Assembly (NCBI GenBank): GCA_947311845.1
Contig: CAMZMU010000081.1
Coordinates: 384,320-448,319 of the forward strand
DNA from: Poa pratensis
Lineage: Eukaryota; Streptophyta; Magnoliopsida; Poales; Poaceae
Length of the DNA: 64,000 nt
Direction: 5' to 3'
Under the pieces are notes generated by a model. The model was not told the origin of the DNA. It worked only from the letters and a program-made list of their open reading frames with translations, and searched no databases. The stretch's first letter is position 1. Each line of letters starts with the position of its first letter. Shown here piece after piece: positions 20,129 to 31,721 of this stretch. The translations under genes and the position numbers were made by a program.

Positions 20129-23100
20129 TGTAGAACCCCCACCTTTTAACAAAGGTTGGGATTCCCCGTGTAACGTGCTAGTCCCTGGATCGACTTGCTA
20201 GCACACACAGTTTGAGATGCAATACCATAACATTGTATCAAAGTATATTACACGATGATCCAGAATTTAAAAGATTCGATACAAGGTGCATAGCCGAAGG
20301 CTAGCTCAAACCAAAGTAAACACACAGCGGAAAGCAAATGATACAGTGAGCCCATCATCTTCATGTGCCACAGGCAAGCATGTTGGTTGTAGACTCGAAA
20401 CCCTGTCGAAACCTCACTCATTGTCTGACGGACCTGCAACGGTGAGTTACAGCCCAACTATATGGGTCAGCACAATTGAATTGTGATGGCAAGATGACAC
20501 TTATGTGGATATAAATGGCAACCTATCTTCTACATGAATATTTGGCTAAGTGGAGTTTGAGGCTGGTTTGCATAAAGCCAGTTTCATCCTATCATTTGTA
20601 AAACATTTTTTATCTTAGACAAAGAGTACCACTGATAGACATCAGTGAACACCTTTGACAACTACTCACAACAAGCACCACCGATAGACATCAGTGAGCT
20701 CCCATCCCTTGTTCACCCTCAAGTTTTAATTTAGAAATTGGGATGAGGAGATCTTCAACAGCTTCCCGGCCTAGTTGCTCAAAATGTCCATAACCGGGGA
20801 CACGGCTAAGTATACTTAGTTTTTAACTCTCGAGAGGGTGTGCACTTTCACCACAAGACCCAATCATTCCATCCTCCATTGCAACCATTTATGCAATGGA
20901 AGAGAGAAGACCAGGACGAGACTTTTCAGGAGCAATTGCCCTTACCTCGGACCCACTCCAACCTACACCCACTACATCTGCTGGTCACGAGGAATTCGGG
21001 TTCTCACAACCTACTCCGTCAAGACAGAGCCCATATGACATGTGGCTGCACTAGAAGCTACTAAACAAGGAGAGTCTACAATCTCTTTAAGCCTGGGTGA
21101 ATTTCCACAAGTGTGCACTTCCACCAAGGGCAAATTACCATAGACATGAACCATAGACATGGACCCCCTGAGTAGTCACCCACCATGGTTCTCCAACCAG
21201 CACCCAGGTAATTCATTGATTAGTTATTAGTTTCCATCACTATCCAACTAATCAAAACATTTTTCATAGCATGTCTATACTAAGTTCCATACTACAAAGT
21301 TCTAGGTGGGGGATGGCTACACACTAATAGGAGCATAGCATAGTATAGTATTCAGTAACAAGCCTATCATCCATACTACTGAAAACACTAAGTGCATAGT
21401 AGTAAAAAGTAGTAGGACTTTTATGGTGTCACTTGCCTTGGCCAACTGAAGAGATGAAGTTACACTCTTCACAACATGTAAGGCACTCCGTACAATCTAA
21501 ACATAATTATAAGTCAATAATAAACAAACAATTCAGCAACATCATTGCATACAAAAGCAAACATGCACAACAAGTATTCTCAAAAACTTTGGTTGAGGTT
21601 CATCACATAATTCAATATGCAAAAGGAATTAATGTGATTAGGTTTAGGGTTTTCCATTTTGGTTAAAGGTTGGTCAAGCAATTATGTATGAACATCATGG
21701 ATGTCATATATAGGTTGCTGTCGTGTTCCATAGGTTCTAAAAGGTTGGTCTTAAACAAAAGATCACATAAGGAATTTTGGAAAAGGTTTAACACATTTTT
21801 TTTAAACAAGGATTTTCCGCATACCACTTTTTAGTAAGGTCTTAAACACAAACTTTAATAATTTGAGTTGATAAATAATTCTAAAATATGGGTTTTGGTC
21901 TTTCTGGTCAGAGGCAATATTTGGGTCACTTTTCAAAAAGAAACCATATTAAAATAATTTATATGATTTAAATTCTATCCAAAATACTCCAACTGAATAT
22001 CTGGTTTTTAAATTGTTCAAAAAGTATTCAAAAATATTTCTGAAAGTGACTAAGTTATTCTACATAACCTAACGTTTTCAAAAATATTTTATTTGCAAAT
22101 TTTGGACTTATAGAAATGAAGTTATGCAAATATACTCAAATCTCTCATTTGAAATTTGAATGTTTTAAACTTTTCCAAAACAGAGAACTAATGAGTCTAA
22201 AAGATTCTACAAGTCTAGAGCTTTTCAAAAATATAAAATTTGTTAAATTTGGACAAACCAGTAAAAAGTTGTGATGGTTTGAATATGCAGGGGCTTTTCT
22301 GCAAAACTACCAATTAAAAATTATCTCGGGATAATTCTCAGAAAATCCCAGGCCACGTGGCGGCTTCCTACTGGACGGTACCGGTTCGGGTGGACTAATC
22401 TGGACCGTGGATTTTGGATCGGACGGCTGGGAGTGAAGATGCTCACCAGGTGGCGCAAATGGTCGTCGGAAAACGGCGAGGCGGCGGCGGACGGCTCGGT
22501 CGTGGACGGCGGCGGTGCTCTGGTGGTCCTTGGGCTCGAGGAAGGGGTCCTCGGGGTGTGGCGCGTCGCGGTGAACTAGATGGGGTGGTCGGTGTCGTCT
22601 CGCGCGTGCTGGAATGGCGAGAAGTCACGGACGGAGGCACCGCGACGCCGGCGATCTCGGGTGAGCACGCTCTGCTCGATTTGCTGCGCGATAAAATCGA
22701 ACACAGGGTCAGGGAGATGCGCCAGGACATGGGGGAGAGGGCGAGGCCCGAAGGGGGTGGGGGGGAAACGTGGGAGCTCACCGGGATTTGAAGAAATCGA
22801 GGCGGCGGGTGGCGGACTTTGGCGAGCAAAATCGGCAGCCGCGGGGCACGATGTGGAGGGGCGTGAGAGGGTAAAGGGAGAGGATGGCACGGGGATTTAA
22901 GGGCGCGGGTCGGCGCGAGTGGGGCGAGTGCGTGCGCGGCGGTTCCGGCGCGGTCGTGGGCGTCGTGGTCGTGCGTGGAGCGGTTGAGGAAGGGGACGAC
23001 CCTGACAGGTGGGCCCCACCTGTCTGCGAGAGCGGGGACGCGCGTGGGCTGGGTTGGTTGCTGCGCGCGCGGTAGATAGGGGCTCGGCCCAGTATCTTTT

Positions 23101-23892
23101 TTTTTTGTCCTTTTCCTTTTTCTTTTCTGTTTTCCTTATTTCTTTTATATCTTTTGTTTTACAAATCCCAATCATTTCAAACAAATTTCTAGAATTTTGT
23201 AAATTCAAAACCTTTCTTTTAAACATATAAACAACCATTTCCAAAACTTTTCAAATTTGAAAAGATTCAAATAACGCATAAAGGTTTATTTGAACCTTTA
23301 TGTCATTTTATAAAATAGGATCTTATAAATTCTTTTTGAACTTAGAATTTAATCTAATAATTTAGTATGAGTAATATCATTCAACATGATAAACTTAATA
23401 AATTAATTTTGGTACAAAACATTTTATTTAAAAGGGTTTGGTAAATCATTTTAAATACAAACAATCATTTGAAGTATCAAAATAAATGTTTTACTTCAAA
23501 ATCCTTAAATCTTAAAATAGAAGGTAAAGAATTATTTAAAATACATTTCCAAATCATATTTCAAAAATATTGTATAATTGTTTGATAGTTTTGAAAAATG
23601 GGTTTTAATAAAATCATTTGTGGTTTTAAAGGAAATCTAGGAAATTTACCACAAATACATATTTTGAAAAAGAGTTACCAAGAATCATTTCAAAATCATA
23701 TGAAAGAGTTAAAACTAATTTTTGAAAATAGAGTATGTTTAAATAACCCACAACAATTTATAAATAGGGTTTATTAAGTAATCGAAAGCAATATATTGGA
23801 TTCCACTTCAACTTCGAGTAATTTATTTTATTCAAACAAAAGTTTCGATTTTTAGTGATTTTTAAAACATTCCAAAAATCTGGGATGTTACA
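20129..23892 (-). repeat. 3' LTR of the non-autonomous element
   Basis: Starts TGTAGAACCCCCACC and ends CTGGGATGTTACA on the plus strand. It contains a GC-rich block at about 22360-23090 and a T-rich tract at about 23093. Nearly the same as 26427-30187. Confidence 0.95.
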
Positions 23893-23913
23893 GACTACCA
23901 CCCTTAAAAGGAA
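23893..23913 (-). other. Polypurine tract, with a second copy at 23971-23991
   Basis: The minus strand reads TTCCTTTTAAGGGTGGTAG directly before the 3' LTR. The same string TTCCTTTTAAGGGTGGTAGC recurs about 78 bp further inside the element. The LTR-adjacent copy is the expected plus-strand primer. Confidence 0.65.
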
Positions 23914-24141
23914 TCTCGTCCCCGAGATTCGCAGAGGCTAGCAAAAGGGATAGGTTCGGGGTATCTGGGTGGCTACCACCCTTAAAAGGAACTTTTGTGG
24001 GTCGTCTAACTTTCTTGTTTCTTGTGTCGAGGTGACTCTATAGGTCAGCTATATCTTTAGTTGTCTCAGTTATGCTTCATCCTCATGGGTTCACACATAA
24101 AGTATGTACTGACATTTTCAAATGAATGAGTGCTTGAATAA

Positions 24142-25269
24142 TTAATTCATCTTGGACTTACTGTTCATATCTTCATGCCCATGGTATACTTCTTCCACAT
24201 TGACATGATTCACATGTACCTTCTTGAATGGGTTTGGCTTAACTTGGTCTGCTTTCTTCTCTGGGCACTCATTGGAGTAGTGTCCCATTTTCTTACATGA
24301 GTAGTATTGCACCTGGCTGTTATCCTTTTTCTCTGAAGTGTTGTGGCGATGTTGTACATGGTGGTTATTCTCTCCGTTGTGGTTGTCGGCTCTATATCCT
24401 CCATTATGAGGGTGGCCATGGTTGTGGTGGCCATTTCCTCCATGTTGATGTCCATTGCCACCATGCTTGTGAAATCCGGAGTTACTACTGCCATCATGGA
24501 TACTACGCATTTTCTGAGGTGGTCCAGAGTTGTACTTCTCAAAGTTGTACTTCCTTTTCCGGGTTTCAGCCTGCCTTTGTTTGCTTTCCAAGATAGTGGC
24601 CTTGTCAAGTAGTGACTGATAGTTGGGTGTGTAGACCACCGACAGTTGAATGGCTAACTCATCATTTAGACCATCCAAGAATTTCTCCCTTCTCTTGGCA
24701 TCTGTGTCAACGTCATCTGGAGCATAGCGTGCCAGATTGTTGAATTCCTCTATGTACTCTGCAACTGTGTGGTTACCCTGACGCAGGTTGCGAAATTCTC
24801 TCTTCTTCAAGCTCATCACACCAGTGGATATGTGTGCAGTGCGGAAACCTTCCTGAAATGACTCCCAAGTGACCTCCTTAATTGGGTGAGTGATCTGATA
24901 ATTGTCCCACCAGCTAGCTGCAGGTCCTTCTAAGAGATGTGCCGCAAACCTAACCTTCTCTTCATCAGAACATCCAATGGTCACTAGGTTCTTATTCACC
25001 GAGCGCAGCCAGTCATCAGCTACGACGGGCTCTGAGGCACTAGTGAAAGTTGCTGGCCTCAGTCTCAGGAATCTGGTCAGCATGTCCACATGAGGGGGTG
25101 GTGGTGGCGGCGGGTTGTTGTTGTTGTTGTTGTTTGCTATGAACTGTGTCATCACTTGCATGAGCTGGGCCATCACTTGCTGCAGCCCATTGTTGTTGTT
25201 GTTCTCATTGTTCTCCCCATTGTTGTTGTTGTGGTTGTTGCGTCGAGGAGGCATCTGTGGGTTTAGCAT
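24142..25269 (-). CDS. Gag protein of the non-autonomous element
   Basis: 375 codons. The N-terminus is rich in Asn repeats and then Pro (residues about 5-60, both in low-complexity tracts). The retrotransposon gag domain lies at about 75-215 (RFAAHLLEGPAASWWDNY, FRNLRQGNHTVAEYIEEFN, RREKFLDGLNDELAIQLS). A His/Gly/Asn-rich region follows, then a zinc knuckle near residue 325. The knuckle reads YYSCKKMGHYSNEC: the first of the four ligands, normally Cys, is Tyr. Gag forms the virus-like particle and packages RNA. It is intact as an ORF. The start is the first ATG near a clean leader; an ATG at residue 6 is equally possible. Confidence 0.9.
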   Translation of the reverse strand: MLNPQMPPRRNNHNNNNGENNENNNNNGLQQVMAQLMQVMTQFIANNNNNNNPPPPPPPHVDMLTRFLRLRPATFTSASEPVVADDWLRSVNKNLVTIGCSDEEKVRFAAHLLEGPAASWWDNYQITHPIKEVTWESFQEGFRTAHISTGVMSLKKREFRNLRQGNHTVAEYIEEFNNLARYAPDDVDTDAKRREKFLDGLNDELAIQLSVVYTPNYQSLLDKATILESKQRQAETRKRKYNFEKYNSGPPQKMRSIHDGSSNSGFHKHGGNGHQHGGNGHHNHGHPHNGGYRADNHNGENNHHVQHRHNTSEKKDNSQVQYYSCKKMGHYSNECPEKKADQVKPNPFKKVHVNHVNVEEVYHGHEDMNSKSKMN

Positions 25270-25569
25270 AGATGAGAATAGAGATAGAGAGGTCTAAGGA
25301 GGGAGGAAACTAAAGGCTCTCACAACCCACACAACAAAACACGACCAACAATTTCAAATCAAGCAAAAGTCACAACAACATGGTTCAACACACTAACAAA
25401 CAAACTAGTATTGCCATACCACATAGGTTGATATGATCAATACTTTAACATAACGTTGTTTCAAATAAGACTAATTTGGGGTCCAATCTAAGGTAAACGG
25501 GTGACACACTTCCTTGCCAACTTGTTCTTCCTTGGCACACTCGATTGATTCTTCTTAATTCAATTCTTC

Positions 25570-26241
25570 TCACTTCATGGATGCAATCTGGTCATCCTTA
25601 GCACGAATCAGGTCTTCCTGATCGCAGAGTTCCAAAGCCATATATACTATGTCAGCCCTCAACTGACTCACAGTGGTCTTCAAGGTATTAGTACTCTCAT
25701 TCTCCTTCTCAAGAAGATGGGTACACTGGGCTTGCAGTTCGAGAATTTGTGCCTTCTGGTGTTCAATCTTGTCTTCCAACTTCATGTTGTCAATATCAAG
25801 TTTCATTTTGTCTTCGATGAGAGCATCCTTCTCCAAATCCATCTCTTGTTTCTGTGCATCGATTTCCTCTCCTATCTCCCTGAGTTCATCGAGGTACTTC
25901 TGGGTATTGTGAAGCCTAAACCGTAGTCTTTTTCCGAGACACTCGATAGCTTCCCAGGCTGCACTCCTTGCTGAATCAAAGAAGGAAGTTCGGACTATGG
26001 GATTGGTGTACATGCAGCATCCTTCGGTCTTGTGGTCATCGCCTTTGCTCTTGTATATGTGGAGTTGCACCCACCAGTACTCCTGACCTTCGCCCACAAA
26101 AGGGAAACCCTTGTACACTGCCTCACCTTCATAACCCAAGCTCTTCATGTTATCCTTTAGTACCCTTGGGAAATCAGTCTCGCAATGGAGAGTCATGGTC
26201 ATCACCGGTCCTTTCTTGATGGATTCGATGAGGCTGGTCAT
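25570..26241 (-). CDS. Coiled-coil protein of unknown function, upstream of gag
   Basis: 223 codons, complete from ATG 26241, about 170 bp after the primer site. The N-terminal 105 residues look globular, with YKGFPFVGEGQEYWWVQLHI near residue 40. Residues about 110-223 are charged, with heptad-like leucine and methionine spacing (EIDAQKQEMDLEKDALIED, MKLEDKIEHQKAQILELQAQ), a long coiled coil. It resembles no retroviral enzyme I know. It occupies the place where gag normally begins, and gag follows about 300 bp downstream in the same orientation. Possible roles are particle assembly or RNA/partner binding; this is a guess. Confidence 0.75.
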   Translation of the reverse strand: MTSLIESIKKGPVMTMTLHCETDFPRVLKDNMKSLGYEGEAVYKGFPFVGEGQEYWWVQLHIYKSKGDDHKTEGCCMYTNPIVRTSFFDSARSAAWEAIECLGKRLRFRLHNTQKYLDELREIGEEIDAQKQEMDLEKDALIEDKMKLDIDNMKLEDKIEHQKAQILELQAQCTHLLEKENESTNTLKTTVSQLRADIVYMALELCDQEDLIRAKDDQIASMK

Positions 26242-26410
26242 CTAAAACAAAAGAAGATACTTTCAGAAGTTAGATACTAGACGAGAGTACAAGAAGAGGT
26301 ACCATGAATTGTATATAAATTTTAGAAAACTGAATCAAAATAGATTTTCAATCCTACGGTCCAAACCTATTTCTATCCAAACCTAGGGTCACGAATCTAC
26401 AGGCAACACA

Positions 26411-26424
26411 GTGCTCTGATACCA
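26411..26424 (-). other. Initiator-Met tRNA primer-binding site
   Basis: The minus strand reads TGGTATCAGAGCAC two bases after the 5' LTR end. TGGTATCAGAGC is complementary to the 3' end of plant initiator methionine tRNA. Confidence 0.9.
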
Positions 26425-26426
26425 TC

Positions 26427-29400
26427 TGTAGAACCCCCACCTTTTAACAAAGGTTGGGATTCCCCGTGTAACGTGCTAGTCCCTGGATCGACTTGCTAGC
26501 ACACACAGTTTGAGATGCAATACCATAACATTGTATCAAAGTATATTACACGATGATCCAGAATTTAAAAGATTCGATGCAAGGTGCATAGCCGAAGGCT
26601 AGCTCAAACCAAAGTAAACACACAGCGGAAAGCAAATGATACAGTGAGCCCATCATCTTCATGTGCCACAGGCAAGCATGTTGGTTGTAGACTCGAAACC
26701 CTGTCGAAACCTCACTCATTGTCTGACGGACCTGCAACGGTGAGTTACAGCCCAACTATATGGGTCAGCACAATTGAATTGTGATGGCAAGATGACACTT
26801 ATGTGGATATAAATGGCAACCTATCTTCTACATGAATATTTGGCTAAGTGGAGTTTGAGGCTGGTTTGCATAAAGCCAGTTTCATCCTATCATTTGTAAA
26901 ACAATTTTTATCTTAGACAAAGAGTACCACTGATAGACATCAGTGAACACCTTTGACAACTACTCACAACAAGCACCACGATAGACATCAGTGAGCTCCC
27001 ATCCCTTGTTCACCCTCAACTTTTAATTTAGAAATTGGGATGAGGAGATCTTCAACAGCTTCCCGGTCTAGTTGCTCAAAATGTCCATAACCGGGGACAC
27101 GGCTAAGTATACTTAGTTTTTAACTCTCGAGAGGGTGTGCACTTTCACCACAAGACCCAATCATTCCATCCTCCATTGCAACCATTTATGCAATGGAAGA
27201 GAGAAGACCAGGACGAGACTTTTCAGGAGCAATTGCCCTTACCTCGGACCCACTCCAACCTACACCCACTACATCTGCTGGTCACGAGGAATTCGGGTTC
27301 TCACAACCTACTCCGTCAAGACAGAGCCCATATGACATGTGGCTGCACTAGAAGCTACTGAACAAGGAGAGTCTACAATCTCTTTAAGCCTGGGTGACTT
27401 TCCACAAGTGTGCACTTCCACCAAGGGCAAATTACCATAGACATGAACCATAGACATGGACCCCCTGAGTAGTCACCCACCATGGTTCTCCAACCAGCAC
27501 CCAGGTAATTCATTGATTAGTTATTAGTTTCCATCACTATCCAACTAATCAAAACATTTTTCATAGCATGTCTATACTAAGTTCCATACTACAAAGTTCT
27601 GGGTGGGGGATGGCTACACACTAATAGGAGCATAGCATAGTATAGTATTCAGTAACAAGCCTATCATGCATACTACTGAAAACACTAAGTGCATAGTAGT
27701 AAAAAGTAGTAGGACTTTTATGGTGTCACTTGCCTTGGCCAACTGAAGAGTTGAAGTTACACTCTTCACAGCACGTAAGGCACTCCGTACAATCTAAACA
27801 TAATTATAAGTCAATAATAAACAAACAATTCAACAACATCATTGCATACAAAAGCAAACATGCACAACAAGTATTCTCAAAAACTTTGGTTGAGGTTCAT
27901 CACATAATTCAATATGCAAAAGGAATTAATGTGATTAGGTTTAGGGTTTTCCATTTTGGTTAAAGGTTGGTCAAGCAATTATGTATGAACATCATGGATG
28001 TCATATATAGGTTGCTGTGGTGTTCCATAGGTTCTAAAAGGTTGGTCTTAAACAAAAGATCACATAAGGAATTTTGGAAAAGGTTTAACACATTTTTTAA
28101 AACAAGGATTTTCCGCATACCACTTTTTAGTAAGGTCTTAAACACAAACTTTAATAATTTGTGTTGATAAATAATTCTAAAATATTGGTTTTGGTCTTTC
28201 TGGTCAGAGGCAATATTTGGGTCACTTTTCAAAAAGAAACCATATTAAAATAATTTATATGATTTAAATTCTATCCAAAATACTCCAACTGAATATCTGG
28301 TTTTTAAATTGTTCAAAAAGTATTCAAAAATATTTCTGAAAGTGACTAAGTTATTCTACATAACCTAACGTTTTCAAAAATATTTTATTTGCAAATTTTG
28401 GACTTATAGAAATGAAGTTATGCAAATATACTCAAATCTCTCATTTGAAATTTGAATGTTTTAAACTTTTCCAAAACAGAGAACTAATGAGTCTAAAAGA
28501 TTCTACAAGTCTAGAGCTTTTCAAAAATATAAAATTTGTTAAATTTGGACAAACCAGTAAAAAGTTGTGATGGTTTGAATATTCAGGGGCTTTTCTGCAA
28601 AACTACCAATTAAAAATTATCTCGGGATAATTCTCAGAAAATCCCAGGCCACGTGGCGGCTTCCTATTGGACGGTACCGGTTCGGGTGGACTAATCTGGA
28701 CCGTGGATTTTGGATCGGACGGCTGGGAGTGAAGATGCTCACCAGGTGGCGCAAATGGTCGTCGGAAAACGGCGAGGCGGCGGCGGACGGCTCGGTCGTG
28801 GACGGCGGCGGTGCTCTGGTGGTCCTTGGGCTTGAGGAAGGGGTCCTCGGGGTGTGGCGCATCGCGGTGAACTAGATGGGGTGGTCGCTGTCGTCTCGCG
28901 CGTGCTGGAATGGCGAGGAGTCGCGGACGGAGGCACCGCGACGCCGGCGATCTCGGGTGAGCACGCTCTGCTCGATTTGCTGCGCGATAAAATCGAACAC
29001 AGGGTCAGGGAGATGCGCCAGGACATGGGGGAGAGGGCGAGGCCCGAAGGGGGTGGGGGGGAAACGTGGGAGCTCACCGGGATTTGAAGAAATCGAGGCG
29101 GCGGGTGGCGGACTTTGGCGAGCAAAATCGGCAGCCGCGGGGCACGATGTGGAGGGGCGTGAGAGGGTAAAGGGAGAGGATGGCACGGGGATTTAAGGGC
29201 GCGGGTCGGCGAGTGGGGCGAGTGCGTGCGCGGCGGTTTCCGGCGCGGTCGTGGGCGTCGTGGTCGTGCGTGGAGCGGTTGAGGAAGGGGACGACCCTGA
29301 CAAGTGGGCCCCACCTGTCTGCGAGAGCGGGGACACGCGTGGGCTGGGTTGGTTGCTGCGCGCGCGGTAGATAGGGGCTCGGCCCAGTATCTTTTTTTTT

Positions 29401-30187
29401 TGTCCTTTTCCTTTTTCTTTTCTGTTTTCCTTATTTCTTTTATATCTTTTGTTTTACAAATCCCAATCATTTCAAACAAATTTCTAGAATTTTGTAAATT
29501 CAAAACCTTTCTTTTAAACATATAAACAACCATTTCCAAAACTTTTCATATTTGAAAAGATTCAAATAACGCATAAAGGTTTATTTGAACCTTTATGTCA
29601 TTTTATAAAATAGGATCTTATAAATTCTTTTTGAACTTAGAATTTAATCTAATAATTTAGTATGAGTAATATCATTCAACATGATAAACTTAATAAATTA
29701 ATTTTGGTACAAAACATTTTATTTAAAAGGGTTTGGTAAATCATTTTAAATACAAACAATCATTTGAAGTATCAAAATAAATGTTTTACTTCAAAATCCT
29801 TAAATCTTAAAATAGAAGGTAAAGAATTATTTAAAATACATTTCCAAATCATATTTCAAAAATATTGTATAATTGTTTGATAGTTTTGAAAAATGGGTTT
29901 TAATAAAATCATTTGTGGTTTTAAAGGAAATCTAGGAAATTTACCACAAATACATATTTTGAAAAAGAGTTACCAAGAATCATTTCATAATCATATGAAA
30001 GAGTTAAAACTAATTTTTGAAAATAGAGTATGTTTAAATAACCCACAACAATTTATAAATAGGGTTTATTAAGTAATCGAAAGCAATATATTGGATTCCA
30101 CTTCAACTTCGAGTAATTTATTTTATTCAAACAAAAGTTTCAATTTTTAGTGATTTTTAAAACATTCCAAAAATCTGGGATGTTACA
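26427..30187 (-). repeat. 5' LTR of the non-autonomous element
   Basis: 3761 bp, same ends as 20129-23892. Differences are scattered substitutions and short indels, for example in the GC-rich block near 28.9-29.3 kb. The long open frame 28739-29539 inside it is not treated as a gene. Confidence 0.95.
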
Positions 30188-30439
30188 GCTGCCACCACTT
30201 CGGAACGCATCACCTACAGAGGTAGCTCATGTTGGATTCTTTATGTGTTGGTGATCGCTGCATCTATTTACTTCTTGTTGATTCACTCTAACAGTGACTA
30301 AATGGCTGAGAGAAGTTAATAATTTCAGTACAGGGTTGTATATTTTGGTGGACTTCCAGTTGCTAAATGGCTCGGGAAGCGGCGTTGTGTTGAGCACCAA
30401 TGGTTGCACGGCTGATGTCAAGATGCTAATGTGAGCTTC
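30188..30439. other. No gene seen
   Basis: Short flank between the non-autonomous element and an LTR-like fragment. No protein similarity or terminal structure recognised. Confidence 0.35.
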
Positions 30440-31343
30440 TGATGTAGTGCAACCTAGGACCATCACCATGTCAAGCAACCCGACATATGATAAGTTGTCA
30501 TTGAACTCAAAGGTGAACTCTTCCCTCTACGAGATCCCATTTCGTGCCCCTTTGGATGGTATACTACGTGAGCATCTACCCCTTTGCTATGATAGGTATC
30601 ACATGACGAGTACGGACATCCGGGAAGATGCCGAGGAAGCCCAAGCCTCAAGACCATCCAAGGCGTACGCATGGAAGAGGAGGAGAAAGCGTCAAGATGA
30701 AGATGAAGAAGATGGCGGGGCCAGTCTGGCCGGCCTAAAACCCGGCCTACAACCCGGCCTAGGCCGGCCACCTGCCTGAGCCAGCCGGCCTCCAAGCCGG
30801 CATGCCGACCGGCCACCCACCCGAAGCCGCCGGCCTCCAGCCCGGCCAGGCCGGCCTTCCTGTGCGTCTTGACTTTTAAGTCATGTAACCTAGCCCTTTG
30901 GGTCAACCCTATATATAGAACCTCCTATGTTCAGATCTAGATAGGTAATATGAGATAGAACTAGAGCTTGTGATCTTGCCCTTGTGGCTATGATTCCTCC
31001 CCATGTAGAGAAGATCCCTCTTGTGGATTCAAGACCTCTCCATCCTTAATCTATTGAGTTGTATCAAGACCCCTACTTGTGCTTAGTCTTTCTTGGTTGG
31101 ATTCTACCGTCCCGGTTTCTCCTTCCTCGATTCTACCGAGTGCTTGCCGATCTCCCACCCTCTTGTGGATTCTATTGGGCCGGTTGGACTCACCGGCAAG
31201 GGAAACGGTCCTTGTATCGTGTTTGTCTTCTTGTGTTCTTGCGTTCTTCGTGTTCCTCCTCGTGTTCTTGCGTGAGTTCGCCCACTCGTTCGTCAATCCA
31301 TGAAGATCGGGCAACCCTAGCGTCCAAACCGCATCAGCTTCTC
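30440..31343 (+). mobile_element. LTR-like fragment of an unclassified retrotransposon
   Basis: The sequence has the build of a plus-strand LTR. A TATATATAGAACC box lies at about 30911, followed by a transcript-leader-like region and an end near AACCGCATCA at 31342. That end resembles the LTR end of several grass Gypsy elements. No primer site follows and no second LTR is present, so it is a solo or truncated copy. Its left edge is uncertain. Confidence 0.35.
30720..30872. repeat. GGCCGG-rich degenerate repeats
   Basis: Multiple copies of (C/A)CCCGGCCT, GGCCGGCC and GCCGGCCTCCA occur in 150 bp. Many are palindromic. They lie just upstream of the TATA-like box of the LTR-like fragment. Confidence 0.6.
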
Positions 31344-31692
31344 TCTTCAAACTTGTGTGATGTGGTCTGCTTCCTTTGTTGTTAACTGAATCTCTAGAGC
31401 ATGTTCTTTCAATATTTGTTGCATCATGTTTAAATATTTGTTGGCATTGTCAAGGATTCATTTCAGATCCTTTTTTAATTGCTTGAATATTGGTACTTAT
31501 ATAAGAAAAATGCCACAGCCTACAAATTTTGAAAGCATGGTTGAAACGGATTAGTAGGATTTGAGTTGGATTTTATCAATAGAGTAAATGGGATGATAGT
31601 TGGTCTGATATGGTCGATGCTCTACTTTATATGGCAGCTACAAGCTTTATTTTTCATTTTTTTCTCCCCTTTCATATTCATTTATGATATAA
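31344..31692. other. No gene seen
   Basis: AT-rich host-side sequence between the LTR-like fragment and a Helitron end. Confidence 0.35.
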
Positions 31693-31721
31693 CTAGGTGG
31701 GTGGCCCGCGCATTTGCGCGG
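31693..31721 (-). mobile_element. Helitron 3' terminus
   Basis: On the minus strand a hairpin CCGCGCAAATGCGCGG (31721-31706) is followed by nine bases and CTAG, then T. This is the classical Helitron 3' end. The element body would extend to the right of 31721; the Copia element at 32485 is inserted beyond it. The 5' end was not located. Confidence 0.65.

Larger units (their letters stand above)
20129..30187 (-). mobile_element. Non-autonomous long-LTR Gypsy-like retrotransposon (gag only)
   Basis: Two LTRs of about 3.76 kb (20129-23892 and 26427-30187) enclose only about 2.5 kb. On the minus strand the order is 5' LTR, iMet primer site, a coiled-coil ORF, gag, polypurine tract and 3' LTR. 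LTR ends are TGTAACATCCCAG and GGGGGTTCTACA. No protease, RT or integrase is present, so it depends on a partner. The gag resembles that of chromovirus-type Gypsy elements. Roughly 27 substitutions separate the LTRs by eye, under 1 percent, so it is fairly young. Flanking 5-mers (TTGGC and GCTGC) do not match. Confidence 0.9.

Noticed and set aside
28739..29539. Open frame of 266 codons on the minus strand, and its counterpart near 22.4-23.2 kb
   Set aside because: Lies wholly inside the long LTR in a GC-rich, Pro/Arg-rich stretch. In the other LTR the frame is broken by indels, so it is composition, not a gene.
30447..30779. 110-codon plus-strand frame with a Lys/Arg/Asp-rich tail
   Set aside because: No similarity recognised, ends in the GGCCGG repeats, and overlaps an LTR-like fragment.
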